A stretch of DNA of 64,000 bases from JAUIJL01 sp965366625. Lineage in GTDB: Bacteria; Acidobacteriota; Thermoanaerobaculia; Multivoradales; J023. Below, one piece after another: positions 16,575 to 25,640 of this stretch (the stretch's first letter is position 1; the number at the start of each line of letters is the position of its first letter). The translations under genes were made by a program, and so were the position numbers. Below the pieces are notes generated by a model. The model had not been told where the DNA came from and did not search any database. It worked only from the letters and a program-made list of their open reading frames with translations. The stretch spans positions 1-64,000 of the forward strand of contig CBDUGP010000021.1 in the NCBI GenBank assembly GCA_965366625.1, given 5' to 3'.

Positions 16575-18239
16575 ATGACTCTGAAAGAAAAAAGAACCAT
16601 TCTGATCGTCCTATCCGGTCTCTTCCTGACCTCGTTGATTTTCGTGCAGAAGCTCGAAGTCACGCGGCGGCACGAAGAAGCCGGTCTTTCGCCCCATTCG
16701 GTGGCGATTCCGGCCAGCTCTCGCCAATGCGTGGATTGTCACATCCAAGGCACGCCGGGCATCGTCGACCATTGGCGCGGCTCCACCCACGCGCTCAAGG
16801 GCGTGGGTTGTGTGGATTGCCATCGGGCGGACCAAGCCGACGCCGACGCTTTCCCCCATTACGGTTATACGGTGGCGACGGTGGTCACGCCGAGGGATTG
16901 CGCTACCTGCCACGGTGACGTGGCCAAGGAATTCGAGAAGAGCCACCACGCGGCGGCCGGCAATATCCTCGCCTCGCTCGACAACTTCTTGGCGGAAACG
17001 GTGGAAGGCTCCCGGGAGCCCTTCAACCCGCATTCGCCGACCCCGGGCAAAGCGGTCGACATGGTCAACGGCATGGCCAGCTCCTTCTCCGGCTGCCAAC
17101 AATGCCACGGCTCCAAGATCGGGTTGCTCGGCACCGACGGCGGCATGATCACCGTCGACGATTTACAACCGGACGAAAACGGCCATCCCACCAATCTCGA
17201 TGCCTTGGCCAAGGTGGTCAAAGACGAAAGCGGCCGTCCCCTATTCCATGCGGGTACCTGGCCGAACACCGGCATCGGCAGGCTCAATCTCGATGGTTCT
17301 CGCGGCTCTTGCTCCGCCTGCCACAGTCGACACGACTTCTCTCCCCGGCGCGCTCGCCAACCGGAGAATTGCGGCAAATGCCATCTCGGGCCTGATCATC
17401 CCCAGAAGGAGATCTTCGAAGAATCCAAACACGGCATCGCCTATCGCGATTTGAAGGACAAGATGGGGCTCGACGGCGAGTCCTGGATTCTGGGTCAGGA
17501 CTACAGCCAAGCGCCCACCTGCGCCACCTGCCACATGTCGGGCAACATCCGCAACGGCGGCAGGATCACCCATGATCCGGGTGAGCGCATTTCTTGGTCC
17601 AACCGCCCGCCGGTCAGTCTGGTGATGGACACCGACATCAACGGCAACATCGTCAAGTCGACCGATCCCGCCGAGCGACAGAAACTCACCGCGGACACGG
17701 CGGAGGCCAAACGCACGCGCATGAAAGCGGTTTGCTCCAGCTGCCATACGCCGGATTACGTCAACGCGTTCTACAAGCAATACGATGATTTGGTAATTCT
17801 CTACAACGAGAAATTCGCCAAGCCCGGCCAGGCCATCGTCGGTGCTTTGCAGGCTCAAGGGCTGTTGACCCCGACCCAATTCGACGAAGAAATCGAGTGG
17901 ACGTGGTTCTACCTCTGGCACCATGAGGGGCGCCGGGCTCGTCACGGTGCGTCGATGATGGCGCCGGACTACACCCATTGGCACGGCATGTTCGAGGTGG
18001 CGGAGCGCTTCTACATGGAGCTGATTCCCCAAGCTCGCGAGCTGGCCGACCACGACGGTGGAGCGGCGGGCACCGAGGTCCATCGAGTGATCGACGAGAT
18101 CCTCGCTCGACCCGAGCATCGCTGGTACGAAGAGGGCGCGGCCGAGCAAATGGCGGCGATCCGGAAGGGGATGGAGGAGCGTTACGGTCAAGGAGGCCCT
18201 GGCGCCCAAGGCGCCAAGAAGGGTGGTGAGGGTCCATGA
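16575..18239 (+). CDS. Octaheme cytochrome c, hydroxylamine oxidoreductase (HAO) family
   Basis: This 554-residue periplasmic multiheme cytochrome has an N-terminal membrane/signal segment (TILIVLSGLFLTSLIFV). Eight CXXCH motifs are at residues 52, 79, 109, 174, 246, 266, 316 and 387. The C-terminal helical part (EWTWFYLWHHEGRRARHG, PDYTHWHGMFE) is typical of the HAO family. Tyr466 in DYTHWHG is a candidate for the tyrosine that cross-links the P460 heme; the reductive relatives lack that residue, so an alignment would decide the direction of catalysis. Known substrates are hydroxylamine, hydrazine or nitrite. The gene overlaps the NapA-like gene by ATGA, implying coupled expression. Confidence 0.87.
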   Translation: MTLKEKRTILIVLSGLFLTSLIFVQKLEVTRRHEEAGLSPHSVAIPASSRQCVDCHIQGTPGIVDHWRGSTHALKGVGCVDCHRADQADADAFPHYGYTVATVVTPRDCATCHGDVAKEFEKSHHAAAGNILASLDNFLAETVEGSREPFNPHSPTPGKAVDMVNGMASSFSGCQQCHGSKIGLLGTDGGMITVDDLQPDENGHPTNLDALAKVVKDESGRPLFHAGTWPNTGIGRLNLDGSRGSCSACHSRHDFSPRRARQPENCGKCHLGPDHPQKEIFEESKHGIAYRDLKDKMGLDGESWILGQDYSQAPTCATCHMSGNIRNGGRITHDPGERISWSNRPPVSLVMDTDINGNIVKSTDPAERQKLTADTAEAKRTRMKAVCSSCHTPDYVNAFYKQYDDLVILYNEKFAKPGQAIVGALQAQGLLTPTQFDEEIEWTWFYLWHHEGRRARHGASMMAPDYTHWHGMFEVAERFYMELIPQARELADHDGGAAGTEVHRVIDEILARPEHRWYEEGAAEQMAAIRKGMEERYGQGGPGAQGAKKGGEGP

Positions 18240-20587
18240 AGATCGATCGCCGACGGTTTCTAACCGGCGTAGGCGCCGGCACGTCGATCGCGGCGTTCTC
18301 ATGCTCTGACCGTGAGCAGGCGGAAAAGCTGGCCGCCCGTGATGCTGCTGCCCAGGGCGTGCCCGACCTGACCTGGTCCAAGGCTCCGTGCCGATTCTGT
18401 GGCACCGGTTGTGGGGTCGAGGTCGGGGTCGGCGACGGCAAAGTTCAAGCGGTGCGTGGCGACGAGGCGAGCCCGGTCAACCGGGGGCTGCTGTGCGTCA
18501 AGGGTTATCACCTGCCGGCCTTCCTCTACGGCAAGGATCGTTTGACCCAGCCCCAGCGGCGATTTCCGGACGGGCGGGTCGAGACAATCTCCTGGGAGGA
18601 AGCCCTGGATCTCGTCGCCCACCACTTCGGCCAAACCCTGGAAGAGCATGGACCAGAGGCGATCGCGGTATATGGCTCCGGCCAATGGGGGGTGCACGAC
18701 GGTTATGCGGCGTTGAAATGGGTCAAAGGCGGCATGCGCTCCAACAACCTCGACCCCAACGCTCGCCTGTGCATGGCCAGCGCGGTGATGGGTTTCGTGA
18801 CCCAATTCCAAAGTGACGAGCCCATGGGCTGCTACCAGGATTTTGAAGCCGGTGACGACTTCGTGCTCTGGGGCAACAACATGGCCGAGATGCATCCCGT
18901 GCTCTTCAGCCGGATCCTCGAGCATCGACGTCAAGATCCGAATGTGCGCATCATCGACCTCGCCACCCGCCGAACGCCGACCAGCCAATACGCCGATCTC
19001 TACGTGGAATTTCAGCCGGGCAGCGACCTGGCGTTGGCCAACGGCATTCTGCATCTCCTGGTGGAGAATGATCGGGTCGACCATGCCTTCATTCGCGAGA
19101 ATCTGGTCTTCCGTCGGGGCATCGAGAACCTGGACCAAATCGGGTTCGGCGCCTTTGGCGATCAGGCGGAGCGCTATACCTTCCAAGACAAAGCCGAGGA
19201 AGCGTCCTTTGACGACCTTCGAGCCTTCTTGAAGGATTATTCTCCGGACAAAGTAGCGGCGATCTCCGGGGTGCCCGAGGCACAGATTGCCGCCCTTGCT
19301 GAGATCTACGGCACCCGGAGCCGCGGCACCGTCAGCCTTTGGTGCATGGGTGTGAATCAACACACCCGTGGCACTTGGATGAACAACCTGATCACCAACA
19401 TACATTTGCTCACCGGCAAAATCGGTCGTCCCGGCGCCAACCCCTTTAGTTTGACCGGCCAGCCGTCGGCCTGTGGTACGGCGCGGGAGGTGGGCACCAT
19501 CTCCAACCGTCTGCCGGCGGATATGGTGGTGACGAATGAGGAGCATCGCCACAAGGCAGAGAAGATCTGGGGTCTCGAAGAGGGCACCATCAACCCGAAA
19601 CCGGGTTACCACGCGGTGGACATGTTCCGTGCCTTTTCCCGCGGTGATGTGAAAACCATGTGGATCCAAGTGACCAATCCCTGGGTCAGCATGCCGAATC
19701 TCCATCGCTGGGAACGCAAGCCCGGGGACGGTCGTTTCTTGGTGGTGTCCGACATCTATCCCACGCCCACCACCGAGGTCGCGGATTTGGTGTTGCCTTC
19801 TGCCGCCTGGGTGGAGCGGGAAGGGGTTTTCGGCAATAGCGAACGCCGGACCCAACAGTGGAATCAAGCGGTCGAGCCTCCGGGTGAAGCAAAGGAAGAC
19901 GCTTGGCAGATCATGGAAGTGGCCAAACGCATGGGTATGGGAAATCTATTCCCCTGGGACGGCGATTGGCATGAGCCCATGTTCGAGGAATATCGCAGCT
20001 TCACTTTGGGCAAGGGCAAGGATCTGGCCAGCTATCAGCAGCTCAAAGAGACCCGGGGCATGCTGTGGCCCGTGGTCGACGGCAAGGAAACGCCCTATCG
20101 CTATTCCGCTGACCACGACCCCTATGTCGAGAAGTCGAAGGGTGTACATTTCTACAAAGCCAAGGGTTATGGCGAGCGAGCGGCGGTTTGGCTGCGGCCT
20201 TATCATCCGCCCGCCGAGGTGCCCGACGACGACTATCCCTTCTGGCTGTGCACCGGCCGGGTGCTCGAGCACTGGCACACGGGCTCCATGACCCGCCGAG
20301 TCAAACAATTGCATCAAGCAGTGCCCGCAGCCTATGTGGAGGTCAACCGGGCGGACGCCGCAGCGGCGAGCATCAAAAGCGGTGATCTGGTGCGTTTGAC
20401 CTCCCGGCGCGGCAGCCTGGAGCTGGTCGCCGAAGTCGATGGTCGTGGCGCACCACCGAGGGGCTCTCTCTTCGTGCCGTTTTTCGACGAAAATCTGAAG
20501 ATCAATGAGCTGACGTTGGACGCCATGGACAATATTTCGAAAGAGCCGGACTATAAGAAATGTGCCGTGCGAATCGAGAAAGTCTGA
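18236..20587 (+). CDS. NapA-like periplasmic molybdopterin oxidoreductase
   Basis: This 783-residue molybdo-bis-MGD enzyme resembles periplasmic nitrate reductase. A Tat signal (DRRRFLTGVG) leads the protein. The [4Fe-4S] ligands are Cys52, 55, 59 and 87 (CRFCGTGC, RGLLCVKGY), and Mo ligand Cys179 sits in NARLCMASAV, the NapA context. Further family motifs include TGQPSACGTAREVG and the C-terminal domain with CTGRVLEHWHTGSMTRR. AFSC at residues 20-23 resembles a lipobox, so it could be a Tat lipoprotein. It is somewhat shorter than typical NapA. Its start overlaps the octaheme gene and a tetraheme lipoprotein follows. Nitrate as substrate is inference. Confidence 0.88.
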   Translation: MKIDRRRFLTGVGAGTSIAAFSCSDREQAEKLAARDAAAQGVPDLTWSKAPCRFCGTGCGVEVGVGDGKVQAVRGDEASPVNRGLLCVKGYHLPAFLYGKDRLTQPQRRFPDGRVETISWEEALDLVAHHFGQTLEEHGPEAIAVYGSGQWGVHDGYAALKWVKGGMRSNNLDPNARLCMASAVMGFVTQFQSDEPMGCYQDFEAGDDFVLWGNNMAEMHPVLFSRILEHRRQDPNVRIIDLATRRTPTSQYADLYVEFQPGSDLALANGILHLLVENDRVDHAFIRENLVFRRGIENLDQIGFGAFGDQAERYTFQDKAEEASFDDLRAFLKDYSPDKVAAISGVPEAQIAALAEIYGTRSRGTVSLWCMGVNQHTRGTWMNNLITNIHLLTGKIGRPGANPFSLTGQPSACGTAREVGTISNRLPADMVVTNEEHRHKAEKIWGLEEGTINPKPGYHAVDMFRAFSRGDVKTMWIQVTNPWVSMPNLHRWERKPGDGRFLVVSDIYPTPTTEVADLVLPSAAWVEREGVFGNSERRTQQWNQAVEPPGEAKEDAWQIMEVAKRMGMGNLFPWDGDWHEPMFEEYRSFTLGKGKDLASYQQLKETRGMLWPVVDGKETPYRYSADHDPYVEKSKGVHFYKAKGYGERAAVWLRPYHPPAEVPDDDYPFWLCTGRVLEHWHTGSMTRRVKQLHQAVPAAYVEVNRADAAAASIKSGDLVRLTSRRGSLELVAEVDGRGAPPRGSLFVPFFDENLKINELTLDAMDNISKEPDYKKCAVRIEKV

Positions 20588-21237
20588 CTGTTTTGACCGG
20601 CCGGCTTCCAGATCGCTCCTTGGCGAGTGCGGCAGTGGGCCGACGGGCCGGCCGATTCGGCAAGGTGCTCACCAGCGGCTGGATGTGGGTCGCGATATTT
20701 ACGCTGGTTTCGTGCGCTGATCAGCCCCAGGGGCCCGCACCGGCGGGCTCGCAAGAGGCGGCGGTGGGAGTCAAGACGGCGGCGGTGGAGCGCGCGCAGC
20801 GACGTCTTTTCGACGGTGCGCCGCCGGTCATTCCCCACTCGCCGTTTGGAGCGCCGTGCGTCAGCTGTCACCATGAGCGGGGCATGGCGGTGGAAGGTTT
20901 AGGGTTTTCACCGCCTTCACCCCACGAGCTGACCCAGGGCATGAGCGCCATATCCCGTTGTGAGCAATGTCATGTCTTTCAGCGTTCGCAGCAGCCGTGG
21001 GTGGAGACGACCTTCGTCGGCCAGCCCCAAGACCTACGGCGAGGCACCCGCCTTTACCCCGGAGCACCGCCGACCATGCCCCACGCTAAGCTGATGCGAG
21101 AGAATTGTCGTGCCTGCCATTCCGGCGCCGCGGCTCGGGAAGAAATCCGGACCAGCCATCCGGAACGCCAGCGTTGTGAGCAATGCCACGTCGAGCAGGC
21201 GGTCGAGCCGCCGGTTATGGAATCGTTCCCCACCTGA
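20560..21237 (+). CDS. Tetraheme c-type cytochrome, probable lipoprotein (NapB-like role)
   Basis: This protein has up to 225 residues and four heme-binding motifs (CVSCH, CEQCH, CRACH, CEQCH) spread across its C-terminal two thirds. A hydrophobic segment ending LVSCAD looks like a lipobox, giving an outward-facing lipoprotein. NapB normally has two hemes, so the position after the NapA-like gene suggests the same electron-donor role with a different protein. The start is uncertain: ATG 20560 overlaps the NapA-like gene by 28 bases, and in-frame TTG 20593 or GTG 20635 would give a shorter, Arg-rich signal sequence. Confidence 0.8.
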   Translation: MCRANRESLTVLTGRLPDRSLASAAVGRRAGRFGKVLTSGWMWVAIFTLVSCADQPQGPAPAGSQEAAVGVKTAAVERAQRRLFDGAPPVIPHSPFGAPCVSCHHERGMAVEGLGFSPPSPHELTQGMSAISRCEQCHVFQRSQQPWVETTFVGQPQDLRRGTRLYPGAPPTMPHAKLMRENCRACHSGAAAREEIRTSHPERQRCEQCHVEQAVEPPVMESFPT

Positions 21238-21247
21238 GAGGAAGCCG

Positions 21248-21409
21248 ATGAGTGAGTCCCCCAACAAGAATAGTGAAGAGCTGATCGAGGAAATCGGTCA
21301 TCCCAAAGGAACCCTGGCGGTATTGGCCATGTATATGTTGCTCTTTGTGGCCGGATGGATCGGCCTGTACTTCTTCCTCTTCCTTTCCCGTGGCGCGACC
21401 AGCTTTTAA
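21248..21409 (+). CDS. ba3-type cytochrome oxidase subunit IIa (53 aa)
   Basis: This 53-residue single-helix membrane protein reads GHPKGTLAVLAMYMLLFVAG... followed by FLFLSRG, matching the small subunit IIa that accompanies ba3-type oxidases. AGAGGAAG lies a few bases before the ATG. It precedes the genes for subunits II and I, though 204 bases separate it from subunit II. Confidence 0.8.
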   Translation: MSESPNKNSEELIEEIGHPKGTLAVLAMYMLLFVAGWIGLYFFLFLSRGATSF

Positions 21410-21613
21410 CTTTTCCATGGAGAACCCAACCAACTGTAAGGTACCGATAGTGCGCGTGCCGGGATCGACTGCGGGCGGCCTGCGCAACTCGCTACTCTCA
21501 AACATACTCGGCCGTCCTCGTTCGACCCGCCACGCTTTAGCTCGGGTGGGTAGATCTTTAACGAATCCGGACTTCGGGGTTCAGTCCCAGGCCGGGTGGA
21601 GTGATTGCTCCCT

Positions 21614-22090
21614 ATGAAAGTCGATCTCTACGAACGAATTTGGATTTTGGCGTCGGGTTTGATGATCGCGGCATTTCTGGCGGCGGTTCTATTCTCCGCC
21701 GGCTCCCACGCCGTACATCCGCCGAGCCACATAGAAGTCGTGGATCCTGCCAAGGTGCTCTCCGAGGGCGAGTTCACCCGCGCCGGGGTCACCACCCGCG
21801 AGGACGGCTCGATATTGATCACCGGTTTGGCGCGCATGTTCGTCTTTACTCCGGGGGTGATGCGGGTGCCCGCCGGAGTGCCGGTGACCTTTCGTTTGAC
21901 CAGCCCGGACGTCATCCACGGTTTTCAAATCGTCGGCACCAATGCCAATACCATGGTGATCCCGGGCTATATCAGCCAATTCACCGTTCAATTCGATCGC
22001 CCGGGTGAATACTTAGTGTTGTGCAACGAATATTGCGGCCTGTCTCACCACCTGATGCAAGCCAAGCTGATCGTGGAGGAAACACCGTGA
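21614..22090 (+). CDS. Cytochrome c oxidase subunit II, ba3 type (CuA)
   Basis: This 158-residue subunit has one N-terminal membrane helix (IWILASGLMIAAFLAAVLF) and a periplasmic cupredoxin domain. The binuclear CuA site is intact: CNEYCGLSHHLM (C-x3-C-x3-H-x2-M) plus the upstream His in SPDVIHGFQI. One membrane helix instead of two is characteristic of ba3 (B-family) enzymes. ATG 21614 is used. The end overlaps subunit I (GTGA at 22087-22090). Confidence 0.93.
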   Translation: MKVDLYERIWILASGLMIAAFLAAVLFSAGSHAVHPPSHIEVVDPAKVLSEGEFTRAGVTTREDGSILITGLARMFVFTPGVMRVPAGVPVTFRLTSPDVIHGFQIVGTNANTMVIPGYISQFTVQFDRPGEYLVLCNEYCGLSHHLMQAKLIVEETP

Positions 22091-23724
22091 GCACCGTGAG
22101 CCGCGTCGACCTTCCGGATCGCCGATTGGAGATCCAACATTTTGCCGTCGCCGTGGCCGCGTTCGGCTTGGGGGCGGCCATGGCGGTCATGCAGGCTCTT
22201 TCCCGGGCCGACTTTCCCCTGCCCATGCGCTCGGAGAAGCTCTACTACTTGTCGGTAACCGCTCACGGCGTGCTCATGGCGCTGGTGTTCACCACCTTCT
22301 TCATCATGGGCTTGGGCTATTTCTTGGCGCGCGAAACCCTGGGTGAGCTGAAGTGGAAAGGGCTGGCGACGGGTTCGTTTTGGGTGGCGCTGATCGGTAC
22401 CTTGATGAACGCGACGGCCATCCTTTCCGGCACCAGCACAGTGCTTTACACCTTCTATCCACCCTTGCAAGCCCATTGGTCGTTCTACGTTGGTGCGACC
22501 CTCTTGGTGGTCGGTTCCTGGGGCTTCTGCGCGGTGATGATTCGCACCTACGTGCTGTGGCGCAAGGACCATCCCAAGGAGCCGACCCCCCTGGCATTCC
22601 ACGGCATGTTGGTTTCGGTGATCGTTTGGATTCTGGCGACCTCCGGGCTGGCGGTTGAGGTGTTGACCATGTTGGTGCCGTGGAGCTTGGGTTTGATCGA
22701 AAGGGTCGATCCGGTGATCGCGCGCACTTGGTTCTGGTGGTTCGGCCATCCCTTGACCTATTTCTGGCTGATCCCGGCCTATGTGGTTTGGTACACGATC
22801 ATGCCCCGCCACGTGGGCGGCCGCTTGTTCAGCGATCAATTGGCGCGGGTGGTCTTCATCATGTTTATCCTGTTCTCCACGCCGGTGGGTTTTCATCACC
22901 AATTCACCGATCCGGGTATCGAATCCCAGTGGAAGATGATGCATACGGTCACGACCTACATGATCCTCTTCCCGTCATTGGTCACGGCATTCACCGTGAT
23001 CGCCTCGTTCGAGGTCGCGGGTCGGCTCAAGGGCAAGAAGGGGCTTTTCGATTGGATCGGCGCTTTGCCGTGGAAGGACCCGTTCTTCGCTTCGATCGCC
23101 CTGGCCATGGTGACCTTCGCGGTCGGTGGGTTCGGCGGTGCGATCAACGCCGCCTACGCCATGAACGCCATGGTCCACAATACCGCTTGGATCATGGGCC
23201 ATTTCCACCTCACCGTCGGCACGGCGGTGGCATTGACCTTCATGGGGCTGTGCTACTGGCTGATGCCACGGATCCTCGGGCGTGAACTCAAATTTCCAAA
23301 ATTGGCGATTTGGCAGCCCTATCTGTGGTTTGTGGGCATGACGATTTTCGGTGGCATCAACCATGTGGTCGGCCTGATGGGCATGCCACGGCGCGTCTAC
23401 TCCGGCAAATTCCTCGATTCCGAGGTCGCCAAGAGCTGGGAGGGCATGACGGTGATTTCCGCTTACGGTGGCGTGATCCTGTTCATCAGTTCCCTCTTTT
23501 TCCTCGCCGTGGTGGTCGGCACCTGGCTTTGGGGCAAAGAAGTCGAGCCGCCCGAGGTGGTGTTTTCGGAACCGTTGGAGGAGCCGGAAAAGGCCGGGCT
23601 TTGGGATCGCTTCGGCTTGTGGACGGTGGTCGCCGTATTGCTGATCATCGCTGCGTACGCGGTGCCGCTCTACCATCTCTACACCATGCCGAGGTTCCCG
23701 TCTTTGCCCTTTAAGCCCTTCTGA
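22087..23724 (+). CDS. Cytochrome c oxidase subunit I, ba3 type
   Basis: This 545-residue catalytic subunit of a B-family heme-copper oxygen reductase carries all metal ligands: low-spin heme His in LSVTAHGVLMA, CuB ligands in GHPLTYFWLIPAY (His-Tyr cross-link form) and HHQFTDPG, and the high/low-spin heme ligands in TAWIMGHFHLTVG. The HPLTYFWLIPAY form and the absence of a subunit III gene support the ba3 type. GTG 22087 overlaps the subunit II stop. It is the last gene of the respiratory island; no clear terminator was seen after it. Confidence 0.95.
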   Translation: MSTVSRVDLPDRRLEIQHFAVAVAAFGLGAAMAVMQALSRADFPLPMRSEKLYYLSVTAHGVLMALVFTTFFIMGLGYFLARETLGELKWKGLATGSFWVALIGTLMNATAILSGTSTVLYTFYPPLQAHWSFYVGATLLVVGSWGFCAVMIRTYVLWRKDHPKEPTPLAFHGMLVSVIVWILATSGLAVEVLTMLVPWSLGLIERVDPVIARTWFWWFGHPLTYFWLIPAYVVWYTIMPRHVGGRLFSDQLARVVFIMFILFSTPVGFHHQFTDPGIESQWKMMHTVTTYMILFPSLVTAFTVIASFEVAGRLKGKKGLFDWIGALPWKDPFFASIALAMVTFAVGGFGGAINAAYAMNAMVHNTAWIMGHFHLTVGTAVALTFMGLCYWLMPRILGRELKFPKLAIWQPYLWFVGMTIFGGINHVVGLMGMPRRVYSGKFLDSEVAKSWEGMTVISAYGGVILFISSLFFLAVVVGTWLWGKEVEPPEVVFSEPLEEPEKAGLWDRFGLWTVVAVLLIIAAYAVPLYHLYTMPRFPSLPFKPF

Positions 23725-24013
23725 CGGTCTGGCGCGGTTCCAAGCGTCTCGATTGGGTCGACAGAGATCTTGTTCCTCTTAGGGCAAGAAAATGGCGCTA
23801 TCCTTGTAGGATTATGCGGGATTTCCTGGGTCGGCAGCCTTCTTTCTTTCGTGCGAGCGCTCTGAGTGCTGGGCTTTGTCTCTTGGTGCCACCGGCGGAG
23901 CCGGGGATCGATATGCCGATATGATCGACTGACATCCCTGCGACCCACGGCGGACCCAATCCGGGTACAATCGAGGGTCTAACCCGTAAAATCCAGTAGA
24001 TCACCACCAGTAG

Positions 24014-24625
24014 ATGACCAAGAGTGAGCACACCGTGAATGCATGTCTTCGAGAGTCCAAGCTCAGGGGTTGGTTGCTAGGGATTCTGCTCGTCGTATCC
24101 CCAGGACTGACGACGGCCCAGGAGAGTGAGCCAGAGCCTCAGGCGGCCGAAGCGGTCGATTTGACCCGAGTAAAAGCCGTTTTAGTCGATCTGCCAAATG
24201 CCAAGCTGCCGTGGGAGCAAATCTTGGTCGGCGGACAACCCACCCAGGATCAGCTGGCGGAAGTCGCGGCGGCGGGATTCGGCACCGTGATCAATTTGCG
24301 CGCCCCGGGCGAACTGACCGAGTGGGACGAGCAAGCCGAGGTTGTATCCCTGGGCATGCGTTACGTTTCGTTGCCGATCGCCGGCAAGGATGACCTGACC
24401 GCGGACACCGCCCGACAATTCGCCCAGCATTTGAAAGAAGCAGGCGACCAACCCGTGCTCGTGCATTGTGCGAGTAGTAATCGGGTCGGCGCGCTTTTTG
24501 CCCTCAAAGCGTTTTTTCTCGATGGTGAGACCCAACAAGAGGCCTTGGCGATCGGGGAGCGAAGCGGCCTGCGATCGCTGGCGCCCATGGTCGAGGGTGT
24601 TTTGGCCGGGCCGAACTCTCCTTGA
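24014..24625 (+). CDS. Secreted PTP/DUF442-like phosphatase-fold protein
   Basis: This 203-residue protein has a signal sequence (LRGWLLGILLVVSPGLTTAQ) followed by a tyrosine-phosphatase-like domain. It has GGQPTQDQLAEVAAAGFGTVINLR, as in the beta-lactamase-hydrolase-like/DUF442 group, and an intact P-loop HCASSNRVG (HC-x5-R). Periplasmic location is inferred. Its substrate is unknown. It starts about 290 bases after the oxidase genes and lies 9 bases before the methyltransferase gene, so these two are probably co-transcribed. Confidence 0.8.
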   Translation: MTKSEHTVNACLRESKLRGWLLGILLVVSPGLTTAQESEPEPQAAEAVDLTRVKAVLVDLPNAKLPWEQILVGGQPTQDQLAEVAAAGFGTVINLRAPGELTEWDEQAEVVSLGMRYVSLPIAGKDDLTADTARQFAQHLKEAGDQPVLVHCASSNRVGALFALKAFFLDGETQQEALAIGERSGLRSLAPMVEGVLAGPNSP

Positions 24626-24634
24626 GACCGCAAC

Positions 24635-25438
24635 ATGGATGCCGCATCCGTGGAGAGTAGGTCGGACGGTTGGCGGGCTCGGCATCTCCGAAAGTTCGGT
24701 CGAAGCGTGTTGGGCTCGATTTTGAGAGGCCGTTGGCGGGGTCTGACCGACGATGATCATTGGGCCAACTTCTCGAATCTCATTTTGCCCAGATCGGGCA
24801 GCCGAGCGGAGTGCCCCATTTGCCGACACTCCGGAGCTTTTTTGCAATTCGCCGGTCGCCCGAAGCAGATTTGTCCCCAATGCGACAGTCGATCCAGGCA
24901 TCGGGTCATGCAGCTCGCGATCGAAGCATGGCAGGATCAGCGTGGTCCCTGGACCTATGTGCGCGGCCTGCACATCGCGCCGGAGCCATGTCTGACGACC
25001 ATGCTCGAAGCCCACGGTGACAGTCTATGGACGGGAGATATCCAGCCGGGCATCGCCGAGACCGGGTTGGACTTGCGTAGCTTGCCGATCGCCGACGGCG
25101 TCCTGGATTTCTTCTTCGCCTCCCACGTGTTGGAGCACGTGGTCGAGGATTGGGTCGCCTTGGCGGAGATCTACCGGGTGCTCAGACCCGGGGGACTCGC
25201 GATTCTGGTGGTGCCGATCACCTGCGAAACCACCGTGGAATTCGACGAGGTCATCGCCCAGCGCAATTTCCACGCGCGTGAATGCGGTCCCGACTACTTC
25301 GATCGATACCGCGACGCGGGCTTCGACGTCACCCTCTTTCGCAGCGACGAAATGCCCGACGTCAAAAAATACGCGCTGACCTCGATCCTCGATGAAGGCG
25401 AATTCGCCCATTGGATACCCTTCTGCGTCAAACCTTGA
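24635..25438 (+). CDS. SAM-dependent methyltransferase with N-terminal zinc-ribbon
   Basis: This 267-residue cytoplasmic protein has two CXXC pairs (CPICRHSG and CPQCDSRSRHR, about residues 53-86) suggesting a zinc ribbon. A class I methyltransferase fold follows: FFFASHVLEHVVEDWVALAE and YRVLRPGGLAILVVP match Methyltransf_11. The glycine-rich SAM loop is weak (HIAPEPCL), a feature of some glycan- or lipid-linked methyltransferases. The substrate is not evident. Confidence 0.8.
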   Translation: MDAASVESRSDGWRARHLRKFGRSVLGSILRGRWRGLTDDDHWANFSNLILPRSGSRAECPICRHSGAFLQFAGRPKQICPQCDSRSRHRVMQLAIEAWQDQRGPWTYVRGLHIAPEPCLTTMLEAHGDSLWTGDIQPGIAETGLDLRSLPIADGVLDFFFASHVLEHVVEDWVALAEIYRVLRPGGLAILVVPITCETTVEFDEVIAQRNFHARECGPDYFDRYRDAGFDVTLFRSDEMPDVKKYALTSILDEGEFAHWIPFCVKP

Positions 25439-25640
25439 GCGCCTGTCGATGGTGACGAGAGATGGTTCGAAGGAGTGCGTACGGCTTCGTGCAACCCCGG
25501 GCTGGGAATAAGACCTCTTCGGGGTACGGACTTCTGCCCTGGGATACACTGACCACAAATAATTGTGAATAGATGACTCGTCAGCTGGACCGTGTTTCGC
25601 GCGGTTCACTATGAGCCCTTTGCCCGTCCAGGAGGTCGTC

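Noticed and set aside
18299..19867. Long open frame on the minus strand opposite the NapA-like gene
   Set aside because: GC-rich genes often leave an open complementary frame. The plus strand has complete NapA motifs and the minus frame shows none.
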